Shown here piece by piece: positions 7,923 to 14,901 of a DNA stretch of 64,000 nt. The position numbers were made by a program, and so were the translations under genes. The DNA lies in contig NZ_LT629732.1 in the NCBI RefSeq assembly GCF_900104745.1, positions 1,116,001 to 1,180,000 of the forward strand, given 5' to 3'. This DNA is from Actinopolymorpha singaporensis (GTDB taxonomy: Bacteria; Actinomycetota; Actinomycetes; Propionibacteriales; Actinopolymorphaceae). A model generated the notes under the pieces. That model did not search any database. It was not told where the DNA came from and saw nothing but the letters and a program-made list of their open reading frames with translations. Position 1 is the first letter of the stretch, and the number at the start of each line of letters is the position of its first letter.

Positions 7923-8615
7923 ATGCCCGCCGAAGTGGACCTCGCCCGGATCGCCGGCCTGCTCGCCGACCGCAGCCGCGCGGCCATGCTCCTGGCGATG
8001 TTCGACGGGCGAGCCTGGACCGCCGGCGAGCTCGCCCGGGCCGCCGAGATCGCCCCGTCGACCGCCAGCGAACACCTCGCCCGGCTGCTCACCGGTGGCC
8101 TGACGACGGTCGTGACGCAGGGCAGGCACCGGTACTTCCGGCTGGCCGGCACCGAGATCGCCGAGGCGATCGAGCCCCTCCTGCAGATCGCGCCGCCGAC
8201 GCCGGTCACCAGCCTGCGTGCCGCCTCCCGCGGCCGGGCGCTCGCCGCCGGGCGTACCTGCTACGACCACCTCGCCGGACGAGCCGGCGTCGCACTGGCC
8301 GACGCACTGCGTGCCCGCGGCATCGTCACCGACGATCCGGCGCTCACCCCGGTGGGCCGGGACGCCCTCACCGAGTTCGGCGTCGACGTGGCCGACCTGG
8401 CCCGCGGGCGCCGCCCGCTCGTCCGCGACTGTCTGGACTGGACCGAACGCCGCAGCCACCTCGCCGGCGCGGTGGGCGCCGCCCTGACCGAGCGGCTGTT
8501 CGCGTTGGAGTGGCTCACCCGGGTGGGCAGCGGACGCGGAGTCCGGGTTACCGAGGCAGGCAAGGACGGGTTGCGTACGACGTTCGGCATGGCGCCGCTG
8601 CCCGAGGTCGCCTGA
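7923..8615 (+). CDS. ArsR-family winged-helix regulator
   Basis: Predicted repressor of 230 residues. Residues about 5-80 form the ArsR winged helix (LLADRSRAAMLLAMFDGRAW, TAGELARAAEIAPSTASEHL, RHRYFRLAGTEIAEAIEPLL). The remaining 150 residues form the C-terminal half found in longer actinobacterial members, with RTCYDHLAGRAGVALADAL. No metal-binding Cys cluster of the classical arsenic sensors is seen. It is divergent from the flavin reductase gene and has the 16-bp palindrome in its promoter, so autoregulation plus control of the reductase is likely. Confidence 0.88.
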   Translation: MPAEVDLARIAGLLADRSRAAMLLAMFDGRAWTAGELARAAEIAPSTASEHLARLLTGGLTTVVTQGRHRYFRLAGTEIAEAIEPLLQIAPPTPVTSLRAASRGRALAAGRTCYDHLAGRAGVALADALRARGIVTDDPALTPVGRDALTEFGVDVADLARGRRPLVRDCLDWTERRSHLAGAVGAALTERLFALEWLTRVGSGRGVRVTEAGKDGLRTTFGMAPLPEVA

Positions 8616-8717
8616 CCGCGCGCGGGTGACCACGTGATCACCCGCCCGGCCGGTCCACGCCGTTTCCCCCACCTGTTTCTCCCACCTGTCTCCCTACCTG
8701 CGAGCGCGAAGATGGGT

Positions 8718-8723
8718 TAGGCT
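8718..8723 (+). promoter_or_regulatory. -10 hexamer of the trp leader transcript
   Basis: TAGGCT is followed by 7 nt and then the ATG of the leader peptide at 8731. The leader peptide is therefore probably translated from a leaderless mRNA, with the start codon at or next to the 5' end. Confidence 0.65.
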
Positions 8724-8730
8724 GCCGCGC

Positions 8731-8799
8731 ATGCAAAGTCACGTGCTGCAGTGGTGGTGGCGCCCCCTTCCGGCGGCCGCCCCGACCTGCGCATCCTGA
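8731..8799 (+). CDS. trpL: trp operon leader peptide with three consecutive Trp codons
   Basis: A 22-codon reading frame too short for standard gene calls. It begins MQSHVLQWWWRPLP and ends at TGA 8797-8799. The three TGG codons at 8752-8760 are in a row, the hallmark of a Trp-sensing leader peptide. It is followed by an intrinsic-terminator-like hairpin at 8814-8837 and then the anthranilate synthase gene. Ribosomes that stall at the Trp codons when Trp-tRNA is scarce would leave 8772-8779 free to pair with 8815-8822 and prevent the terminator. Trp leader peptides with WWW are known in Streptomyces and in rhizobia before trpE(G). Confidence 0.9.
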   Translation: MQSHVLQWWWRPLPAAAPTCAS

Positions 8800-8822
8800 C
8801 GCATTCGCAAGCGACGACCGCC
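8772..8822 (+). promoter_or_regulatory. Predicted antiterminator pairing of the trp attenuator
   Basis: GGCGGCCG at 8772-8779 can pair with CGACCGCC at 8815-8822 (8 positions, one mismatch). That uses up the 5' arm of the terminator hairpin. The first element starts 12 nt after the last Trp codon and would be covered by a ribosome that reaches the leader stop codon. This matches the stall-versus-complete logic of transcription attenuation. The pairing is my inference from the sequence. Confidence 0.55.
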
Positions 8823-8845
8823 CTCACCGGCGGTCGTTTCTCGTT
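8814..8845 (+). terminator. trp attenuator terminator hairpin
   Basis: ACGACCGCC (8814-8822) and GGCGGTCGT (8829-8837) form a perfect 9-bp stem with a 6-nt loop, followed by TTCTCGTT. It lies 14 nt after the leader stop codon and 63 nt before the trpEG start. Confidence 0.8.
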
Positions 8846-8908
8846 GTCCGGCACGTAGTACGCGGACACAGAGCCACCGGTGCGGGCCCTCCCGAGAGGC
8901 CGACCGAC

Positions 8909-11137
8909 GTGCTCGAAACACCCAAGCCCGCCACGACCGCATACGTCACCGCCGGCGGCGTGGCGGTCACCCGTACCGACACTCCCGTCGAGGAGAGCGT
9001 CCTCACCGAGCTGGTCGCCGACCTCGACAACCGCCGTGGCGCGGTGCTGTCGTCCGGCGTCGACTATCCGGGCCGCTACAGCCGTTGGCACCTCGGCTAC
9101 GTCGACCCGCCGATCGAACTCGTCGCGTACGCCCGGCGGATCGAGGCGCGCGCACTCAACGAACGCGGCATCGTCCTGCTGCCCGTGGTGGCCAGCGCGA
9201 TGGCCGGCACCGGGGAGGTCGTCCTCGACGAGAAGTCGCGCTTCGCGGTCGACGTTCCCGAGTCGGCCGGTTCCTTCACCGAGGAGGAGCGCAGCCGGCA
9301 GTCTACCGTCTTCTCCGCATTGCGCGCGGTGGTCGCGGCGTTCGCCAGCTCGGTCGACCAGCATCTCGGGCTGTACGGCGCGTACGGCTACGACCTCGCG
9401 TTCCAGTTCGAGCCGGTACGGCTACGACACGACCGCACGACCGACCCGCACCGGGACCTCGTCCTGCACCTGCCGGACCAGCTCGTCGTGGTGGACCGCA
9501 AGCGGGAGACGAGCGTGCGGTACGCGTACGACTTCGAGGTGGACGGACGGACCACGGCCGGTCTGGCGCGGCAGACCACTCCCACGCCGCGGGCCGCCGC
9601 ACGGCCGGTGCCCCCACCGCCCGAGCCCGGCCGCTACGCCGGCATCGTCCGCACCGCACGGGAACGCTTCCGGCGCGGCGACCTGTTCGAGGTGACTCCG
9701 AGCCACGTGCTCAGTGGTCGCTGCGACTCGCCGGCCGCCTTCTACGAACGTCTGCGTACGCAGAACCCCGCGCCGTACGAGTTCTTCTGCAATCTCGGCG
9801 AAGGCGAGTACCTCGTCGGTGCCTCACCGGAGATGTACGTCCGCGTGAGCGGCGACCGGGTGGAGACCTGTCCGATCGCGGGGACGATCCGCCGGGGCCG
9901 GGACGCCCTGGAGGACGCCGGCCAGATCGCGACCTTGCTCAACTCCACCAAGGACGAGAGCGAACTCACCATGTGCACCGACGTGGACCGCAACGACAAG
10001 GCGCGGGTGTGCGTACCTGGCAGCGTACGGGTCATCGGCCGTCGTCAAGTCGAGCTTTACAGTCGGCTGATCCACACGGTCGACCACATCGAGGGCAGAC
10101 TGCGGCCGGGCATGGACGCGTTCGACGCGTTCCTGACCCACATGTGGGCGGTCACCGTGACCGGCGCACCGAAGCAGTGGGCGATGCAGTTCATCGAGGA
10201 CGCCGAGTCCGCGCCCCGGCGTTGGTACGGCGGCGCGGTCGGGTTCGTCGGCTTCGACGGATCGATGAACACCGGGCTGACCCTGCGTACCGCTCACGTC
10301 GAGAACTCCATCGCGAGCGTGCGCGCGGGCGCCACGCTGTTGTACGACTCCGACCCGGACGAGGAGGAACGCGAGACCCTGCTCAAGGCGCAAGCTCTCC
10401 TTGACACGATGTCCGAGCCGGATCCGGGTCCGCGCAGTGGGGCCTGCGGTGATGGCCCGGCCGCTGCCGTGACCGATGGGGGCGACGCCGTCGGTGCCGG
10501 CACGCGCGTACTGCTGGTGGACCACCAGGACTCCTTCGTCCACACGCTCGGCGACTACTTCCGCCAGCACGGCGCGGACGTGGTGACGTTGCGGTACGGC
10601 TTTCCTGCCGAGCAACTGGACTCACTCGCGCCCGACCTCGTGGTGCTGTCACCAGGCCCGGGCCGGCCCGCGGACTTCGACTGCACCCGCCTCCTGGCGG
10701 CGGTGGAGGCTCGCGGACTTCCGGTGTTCGGTGTGTGTCTCGGCCTCCAGGCGATGGTGGAGTACGCCGGCGGCACTCTCGACCTGCTTCCCCGGCCTGC
10801 GCACGGCAAGCCGGGGTCGGTGCGGGTCGTGACCGACGGCGCGGGCGAAGGAATGCTTGCAGGGTTGGGCTCGTCGTTCACCGCCGGGAGGTACCACTCG
10901 CTGTACGCGTCGCCGGCGAACGTTTCCGGATTCGAAGTCGTGGCGGTCACCGACGATCCGGGTGGGGCGCAGGTCGCGATGGCCATCGCGGACGACGTTC
11001 GACGACGCTGGGCGGTGCAGTTCCACCCGGAGTCGATTCTCAGCGCGACCGGACGCGCGGGCCATCAACTGGTGGCGAACGTTCTGCGTCTGGCTCGTTC
11101 CTCGGACCGCCGCCCACTGGGAGTCGGACCCGCCTAG
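8909..11137 (+). CDS. trpEG: Fused anthranilate synthase, TrpE-TrpG
   Basis: Single-chain anthranilate synthase of 742 residues that converts chorismate and glutamine to anthranilate, the first step of tryptophan synthesis. Residues 1 to about 500 are the chorismate-using TrpE part (GDLFEVTPSHVLSG; CPIAGTIRRG; VTVTGAPKQWAM). After a Gly/Ala/Asp-rich linker, residues from about 530 are the class I glutaminase TrpG part, with Cys610 in GVCLGLQAM and the His/Glu pair in VQFHPESI. The GTG start has GAGAGG 9 nt upstream. The fusion resembles TrpE(G) of rhizobia and some actinomycetes. No other trp gene is adjacent, so it is a stand-alone step under its own attenuator. Confidence 0.95.
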   Translation: MLETPKPATTAYVTAGGVAVTRTDTPVEESVLTELVADLDNRRGAVLSSGVDYPGRYSRWHLGYVDPPIELVAYARRIEARALNERGIVLLPVVASAMAGTGEVVLDEKSRFAVDVPESAGSFTEEERSRQSTVFSALRAVVAAFASSVDQHLGLYGAYGYDLAFQFEPVRLRHDRTTDPHRDLVLHLPDQLVVVDRKRETSVRYAYDFEVDGRTTAGLARQTTPTPRAAARPVPPPPEPGRYAGIVRTARERFRRGDLFEVTPSHVLSGRCDSPAAFYERLRTQNPAPYEFFCNLGEGEYLVGASPEMYVRVSGDRVETCPIAGTIRRGRDALEDAGQIATLLNSTKDESELTMCTDVDRNDKARVCVPGSVRVIGRRQVELYSRLIHTVDHIEGRLRPGMDAFDAFLTHMWAVTVTGAPKQWAMQFIEDAESAPRRWYGGAVGFVGFDGSMNTGLTLRTAHVENSIASVRAGATLLYDSDPDEEERETLLKAQALLDTMSEPDPGPRSGACGDGPAAAVTDGGDAVGAGTRVLLVDHQDSFVHTLGDYFRQHGADVVTLRYGFPAEQLDSLAPDLVVLSPGPGRPADFDCTRLLAAVEARGLPVFGVCLGLQAMVEYAGGTLDLLPRPAHGKPGSVRVVTDGAGEGMLAGLGSSFTAGRYHSLYASPANVSGFEVVAVTDDPGGAQVAMAIADDVRRRWAVQFHPESILSATGRAGHQLVANVLRLARSSDRRPLGVGPA

Positions 11138-11207
11138 GCGGGAACCCCCCTTTCCTGTAAGGGAAATCGCGCCTGTGGACGAGGGGGTTGTTGTCGGTGG
11201 TGGCCGG

Positions 11208-11213
11208 TAGGGT
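11208..11213 (+). promoter_or_regulatory. -10 hexamer of the DUF222-HNH gene
   Basis: TAGGGT lies 6 nt before the ATG at 11220, which implies a leaderless mRNA. Confidence 0.55.
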
Positions 11214-11219
11214 TCGAAC

Positions 11220-12878
11220 ATGTCTTCGAGGTTCCAGGTGTCTTCCGGTGTTGGGGGTGGCGGTAGGCCGCCGCATCCGTTGCTGGCTGCCCTGGAGTTG
11301 CTGGCCGCTGCCAACGACGTGGTGTTGTCGACGTCTGTGGCGTCGCTGACCGAGGAGCAGGCCGGTCAGGCGCTGGAGGTACTGGGTAGGGAGATCGCCC
11401 GGCTGCAGGCGGCCCAGCTGAAGGTCGTCCGCCAGGCCGAGGCCTGCGACGTCGGCAAGATCACCGGTGCGCCTAACGCGGCGGTGTATTTGCGGACGGC
11501 CCTGCGGATGAGCAAGCACGAGTCCTCGGCTGTGGTGGGGTTGGCCCGCGACCTGGACAGGGAGGTGCCGTCGACCGGGGAGGCGTTGGCTCGGGGTGCG
11601 GTGTCGGTGCGGCAGGCGCAGGTCATCGCCGATGCGGTCAAGAAGCTCCCCGACTACGTGGGTCCGGAGGAACGGGTCGAGGCGGAGGGGTTCCTGATCG
11701 GCAAGGCCCGGTTCCACAACCCCGACGAGCTGCGGGTGCTGGGTACGAAGCTTCTGGAACGGGTCGCGCCGGAGGAGTACTACCGGCAACTGGGCGAGGA
11801 ACTTGCCAGGAAGGACCGCACAGCCGAACAGAAACGCTCCCTGCGCTACTCCCCGAACGGGGTCCAGCAGTCGGAGTCGGTGCACATCACGTTGCCGGCG
11901 TGGGAGATGGAACTGCTCCGCAAACTCATCGAACCCCTCGCCGAACCCGTCAAGGGAGCAGACCCAGACAGGCGGCCCATCGACCAGCGCCGCGGCGACG
12001 CGTTCGCGGAGTTGTTGAGCCTGCTCGCCGCTGCGGCGAAAGCGCCCGTCCGTGGCGGCAGACCACCACAGGTCGCGGTCACCATCCCACTCGACACCCT
12101 CCTGAAGGGCACCGGTGCAGGGACGGTCGACGACACCGCCACCGTGATCCGTCCCAGGCCCTGCACCTGCCCCTGCACAGACCCCAGGTACGCCAAACAG
12201 AGCACCAAGAAGCCCGCCAACACCGAAGAGCCGACATCAACGGAAGCCGGAGGTCAGGAGGAAGGCCAAGTAGGTAAGGAGAAACGACCATCGTCCGGCA
12301 CCGGCGCGCTCGCGGACGGGATACCACCACCGCGAGAACCCGGCCAGCACCCACAATCAGATATCGGGGATCCGGAGAGTGACGCCGAACCCGAGAAGGG
12401 TGCTGCGGGCCCGGGGACTGCCATCGACCCGCACGACGGGTGCCCGACGTGCGGAGGTGGCGGGTCAGCCCGCTACCTCGGTGTCGACGGCAAACCCATC
12501 TCGGTCGCCACCGTGCGCCGGCTCGCCTGCGAGGCCGACCTGATCCCCGTCGTACTCGGCGGGGACGGGCAGGTGCTCGACCTCGGCCGCTCCGACCGTT
12601 TCTTCAAAGAACACCAACGCCGTGCACTGGCCATCCGCGACGGACACCACTGCAACTTCCCCGGCTGCCAGATCCCCGAACCACGCTGCGTCACCCACCA
12701 CATGACCGCCTGGGACCACGGCGGCCCGACAGACCTCGCCAACGGCGTACTCCTGTGCCGCCACCACCACGTCACCGTCCACCACAAAGGCTGGCAAGTC
12801 CGCATGGGCACCCACGGCCACCCCGAATACACACCCCCGGAATGGTCCGACCCGCAGCGACGCGTCCTCCGCCCCTGA
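11220..12878 (+). CDS. DUF222 / HNH endonuclease domain protein (13E12-like)
   Basis: Protein of 552 residues of the actinobacterial DUF222-HNH family, often present in many copies per genome. Residues about 15-300 are DUF222. Residues about 300-410 are a low-complexity, Glu/Gly/Pro-rich linker. The C-terminus holds an intact HNH nuclease motif: CNFPGCQIPEPRCVTHHMTA followed by WDHGGPTDLANGVLLCRHHH. Cys pairs around the motif suggest structural zinc. The family is thought to be mobile or defence-related, but its biological role is not settled. It stands alone here, without a recognisable intron, intein or terminal repeats around it. Confidence 0.88.
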   Translation: MSSRFQVSSGVGGGGRPPHPLLAALELLAAANDVVLSTSVASLTEEQAGQALEVLGREIARLQAAQLKVVRQAEACDVGKITGAPNAAVYLRTALRMSKHESSAVVGLARDLDREVPSTGEALARGAVSVRQAQVIADAVKKLPDYVGPEERVEAEGFLIGKARFHNPDELRVLGTKLLERVAPEEYYRQLGEELARKDRTAEQKRSLRYSPNGVQQSESVHITLPAWEMELLRKLIEPLAEPVKGADPDRRPIDQRRGDAFAELLSLLAAAAKAPVRGGRPPQVAVTIPLDTLLKGTGAGTVDDTATVIRPRPCTCPCTDPRYAKQSTKKPANTEEPTSTEAGGQEEGQVGKEKRPSSGTGALADGIPPPREPGQHPQSDIGDPESDAEPEKGAAGPGTAIDPHDGCPTCGGGGSARYLGVDGKPISVATVRRLACEADLIPVVLGGDGQVLDLGRSDRFFKEHQRRALAIRDGHHCNFPGCQIPEPRCVTHHMTAWDHGGPTDLANGVLLCRHHHVTVHHKGWQVRMGTHGHPEYTPPEWSDPQRRVLRP

Positions 12879-12901
12879 AGTGCCCAGGCCGCACAGCAAT
12901 C

Positions 12902-12907
12902 TAGGCT
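12902..12907 (+). promoter_or_regulatory. -10 hexamer of the YciI-like gene
   Basis: TAGGCT lies 8 nt before the GTG at 12916, without a ribosome-binding site in between; probably leaderless. Confidence 0.55.
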
Positions 12908-12915
12908 GAGCGACC

Positions 12916-13470
12916 GTGCAGTACTTCGTCTACGGCCGTGACCGCCCGGGCGCGTACCCGCTCAAGGTCCGTCTGAGCAACGAGCACTGGGATTTCATGG
13001 ATCGGTACGCCGATCGGCTGATCGCCCGTGGCCCCACACTGACCGGCCACGACGACGAGGCGGAGTCCACGGGCAGCCTGCACATCGTGGACCTCCCGGA
13101 CGCAAGGGCTGCCCGCGACTTCGCGTACGAGGAGCCGTACTTTCGCGCGGGGGCCTTCGAGTCGGTCCTGCTGTGCCGGTTCGACAACGTCCTCGGACGC
13201 ACGATGTGGGACTTCACCGGCGCCACCAAGGGCTACGCCCGGTATCTCCTGATCGCCATGGACGCCTCCGAGCCGGCGCCGATCACCTCGCCACAGCTGA
13301 TCGTGTACGGCGGGCTGTCGACTCTGGACGGCGAGACCCGGCTCGGCCGGGCGGCGGCCGTGGAGGCACCGAACCCCCAAGCCGCGGGAGCCCTGCTCCC
13401 CGCCCAGAGCGGCGTCCACACCGAGGTACGTCCCTGGCGCTTCGGCGGCAGGCCGGTCGGCACAGCGTGA
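12916..13470 (+). CDS. YciI-like (YCII domain) protein
   Basis: Protein of 184 residues. The first about 95 residues resemble the YciI ferredoxin-like fold (MQYFVYGRDRPGAYPLKVRL, RYADRLIARGPTL, GSLHIVDLPDARAARDFAYE, EPYFRAGAFESVLLCRF). The second half is a continuation without a recognised domain. YciI proteins are small dimeric enzymes or binding proteins of mostly unknown substrate, with a conserved His/Asp pair. The transcript is probably leaderless. It is convergent with the TetR gene 12 bp away. Confidence 0.75.
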   Translation: MQYFVYGRDRPGAYPLKVRLSNEHWDFMDRYADRLIARGPTLTGHDDEAESTGSLHIVDLPDARAARDFAYEEPYFRAGAFESVLLCRFDNVLGRTMWDFTGATKGYARYLLIAMDASEPAPITSPQLIVYGGLSTLDGETRLGRAAAVEAPNPQAAGALLPAQSGVHTEVRPWRFGGRPVGTA

Positions 13471-13482
13471 GCAGCCCCGGCC

Positions 13483-14055
13483 CTACCCGGAGAACCGGCT
13501 GATCAGGGCGGCCATCCGGATGTCGTGATCCTCAGCACGTAGCCGGCCGTTGCGCATCAGGGTGACCAGCCCGTGCAGTGCGCTCCAGAAGGTCTCGGTC
13601 AACACGTCCGGACTCTCCTCGCCCGCGAGTGGCCGCAAGGTCTCGCGGAGTTCGGCGAAGCCCTCCTGCAGGGGAGGCGGCGACTTGGGGCTGGCGAACG
13701 GCAGGTCGACAGGGAGGGTGAACATCGCGTCGTACAGCGCGGGGCGACGTTCGGCGAAGGCGGCGTACGCGGCGGCGACGTCAGCGAGGGCATCCCGCGG
13801 ACTCGGCGCCGACGTACGAGCGGCGCGAAGCTCGGCCGCCAGCTCGGCGAAGCCCTCCACCGCCACCGCGGCCATGATGGCGTTCTTTCCCTTGAAATGG
13901 CTGTAGAGGACGGGCTGGCTGTACTCGATCTCGTCGGCGAGCCGCCGAGTGGTCACCGCGTCCCAGCCCTCGGACTCGGCCAACTCACGCGCGGCCGTGA
14001 CGATCAGGCGTTCCCGCTCGGCCCGCTCGCGTTCCCGGCGCTCCTGGATCGGCAT
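13483..14055 (-). CDS. TetR-family transcriptional repressor
   Basis: Repressor of 190 residues. The N-terminal helix-turn-helix is clear (RLIVTAARELAESEGWDAVT then TRRLADEIEYSQPVLYSHFK). The C-terminal ligand-binding part (DALADVAAAYAAFAERRPAL, TFWSALHGLVTLMRNGRL) is of the WHG/TetR_C_13 kind. It is divergent from the DUF4267 membrane protein. Two near-identical 13-bp inverted repeats lie in the 87-bp spacer, so it most likely represses both itself and the membrane protein. The inducer is unknown. Confidence 0.92.
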   Translation of the reverse strand: MPIQERRERERAERERLIVTAARELAESEGWDAVTTRRLADEIEYSQPVLYSHFKGKNAIMAAVAVEGFAELAAELRAARTSAPSPRDALADVAAAYAAFAERRPALYDAMFTLPVDLPFASPKSPPPLQEGFAELRETLRPLAGEESPDVLTETFWSALHGLVTLMRNGRLRAEDHDIRMAALISRFSG

Positions 14056-14064
14056 ACCCGAAGG

Positions 14065-14127
14065 CTAGCACCGCTAGCAATCCTGCCGCTGGCATGTTAG
14101 CGTCACTCTGAAATCTAGCGGCGCTAG
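14065..14127. promoter_or_regulatory. Paired TetR operators
   Basis: CTAGCACCGCTAG (14065-14077) and CTAGCGGCGCTAG (14115-14127) share the form CTAGC-n3-GCTAG. Their centres are exactly 50 bp apart, about five helical turns, so the two sites face the same side of the DNA. A weaker CGCT...AGCG repeat (14088-14103) lies between them. The second site ends 15 bp before the DUF4267 start and the first begins 9 bp before the TetR start. Confidence 0.7.
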
Positions 14128-14142
14128 CAGAAGGAAGTCGCC

Positions 14143-14514
14143 ATGCTCACCTACCTCGCCTACGGGCTCGCCATCGTTCTCGACCTGTTTGTCGTCTTCA
14201 TCGGCGCGCGGTTCCTCCTGGTGCCTCGCGCGGCGGCGGCCGGTTACGGCGTCCCGGCCAAACAGGACGGCGATCCGGCGTACCTCACCATCAAGGGGCT
14301 GCGCGACGGAACCTTCGGCCTCGTTGGCCTCGCGCTGCTCGCGTTCGTGGGTGCGCAGGCCGAGGCGTGGTTCATGCTGGTGGTCGCCATCGCGCCGATC
14401 GGAGACATGCTGATCGTGCTCCGCCACGGCGGAAGTCGGGCAATCGCGTTCGGCGTCCACCTCGCCACGGCCGTGGTCGTCCTCGTCAGCGCGGCGCTCC
14501 TGTTCGCGGTCTGA
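14143..14514 (+). CDS. DUF4267 family small membrane protein
   Basis: Integral membrane protein of 123 residues with four hydrophobic segments (about 5-25, 50-67, 70-87 and 100-121). It contains the family stretch KGLRDGTFGLVGLALLAF. An AGAAGGAAG ribosome site precedes the ATG. It is divergently transcribed from the TetR gene and carries a TetR operator in its promoter, so it is induced when the repressor is released. The biochemical role of DUF4267 is unknown. Confidence 0.82.
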   Translation: MLTYLAYGLAIVLDLFVVFIGARFLLVPRAAAAGYGVPAKQDGDPAYLTIKGLRDGTFGLVGLALLAFVGAQAEAWFMLVVAIAPIGDMLIVLRHGGSRAIAFGVHLATAVVVLVSAALLFAV

Positions 14515-14587
14515 GTGCCTGCGATCCTCGAACCCCACAAGGTTTTCCGCACTGCTCGAAACCCCGCCAGACTCCCTGACGTTCTGA

Positions 14588-14887
14588 AAGGACCACGCGC
14601 ATGTCGCCCAACTGCTCTGCGGTGAGCAGGTCGTCACCGCCGACCGCGGCGACCTGGTCGTCGTACCGCCCGGTCTTCCACATGCCTTCGCCGCCGCGCC
14701 GGGAGCGGACGCCGACATCCTCATCGTCATCACCCCTGGGGTCGAGCGGTTCGAGTACTTCCGCCACCTCGAGCGCATCGCCTACGGGAAGGTGCCACCG
14801 GAGAGTCTGCTGGAGGTCCAGGAGCTCTACGACACCTACTTCGCAACCAGCGCGAGCTGGGAGGACGCCAGATCCGGGCGCTCTTGA
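14588..14887 (+). pseudogene. 3' fragment of a cupin-domain gene
   Basis: The frame ending at TGA 14885-14887 encodes cupin C-terminal sequence: CGEQVVTADRGDLVVVPPGL, PHAFAAAPGADADILIVITP, then FEYFRHLERIAYG and ELYDTYFATSASWED. An in-frame TGA at 14585-14587 and the lack of any ATG/GTG start cut it off after the first strands; the metal-binding N-terminal half is missing. The 70 bp upstream do not encode the missing part in any frame, so this is a deletion remnant, not a simple frameshift. It follows the DUF4267 gene and may once have been co-regulated with it. Confidence 0.7.
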
Positions 14888-14901
14888 TTCGCGGGACCCG
14901 G

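Noticed and set aside
11129-11142. CCCGCCTAGGCGGG palindrome at the trpEG stop as a terminator
   Set aside because: A 2-nt loop cannot form a hairpin of this kind, and it includes coding bases; treated as chance.
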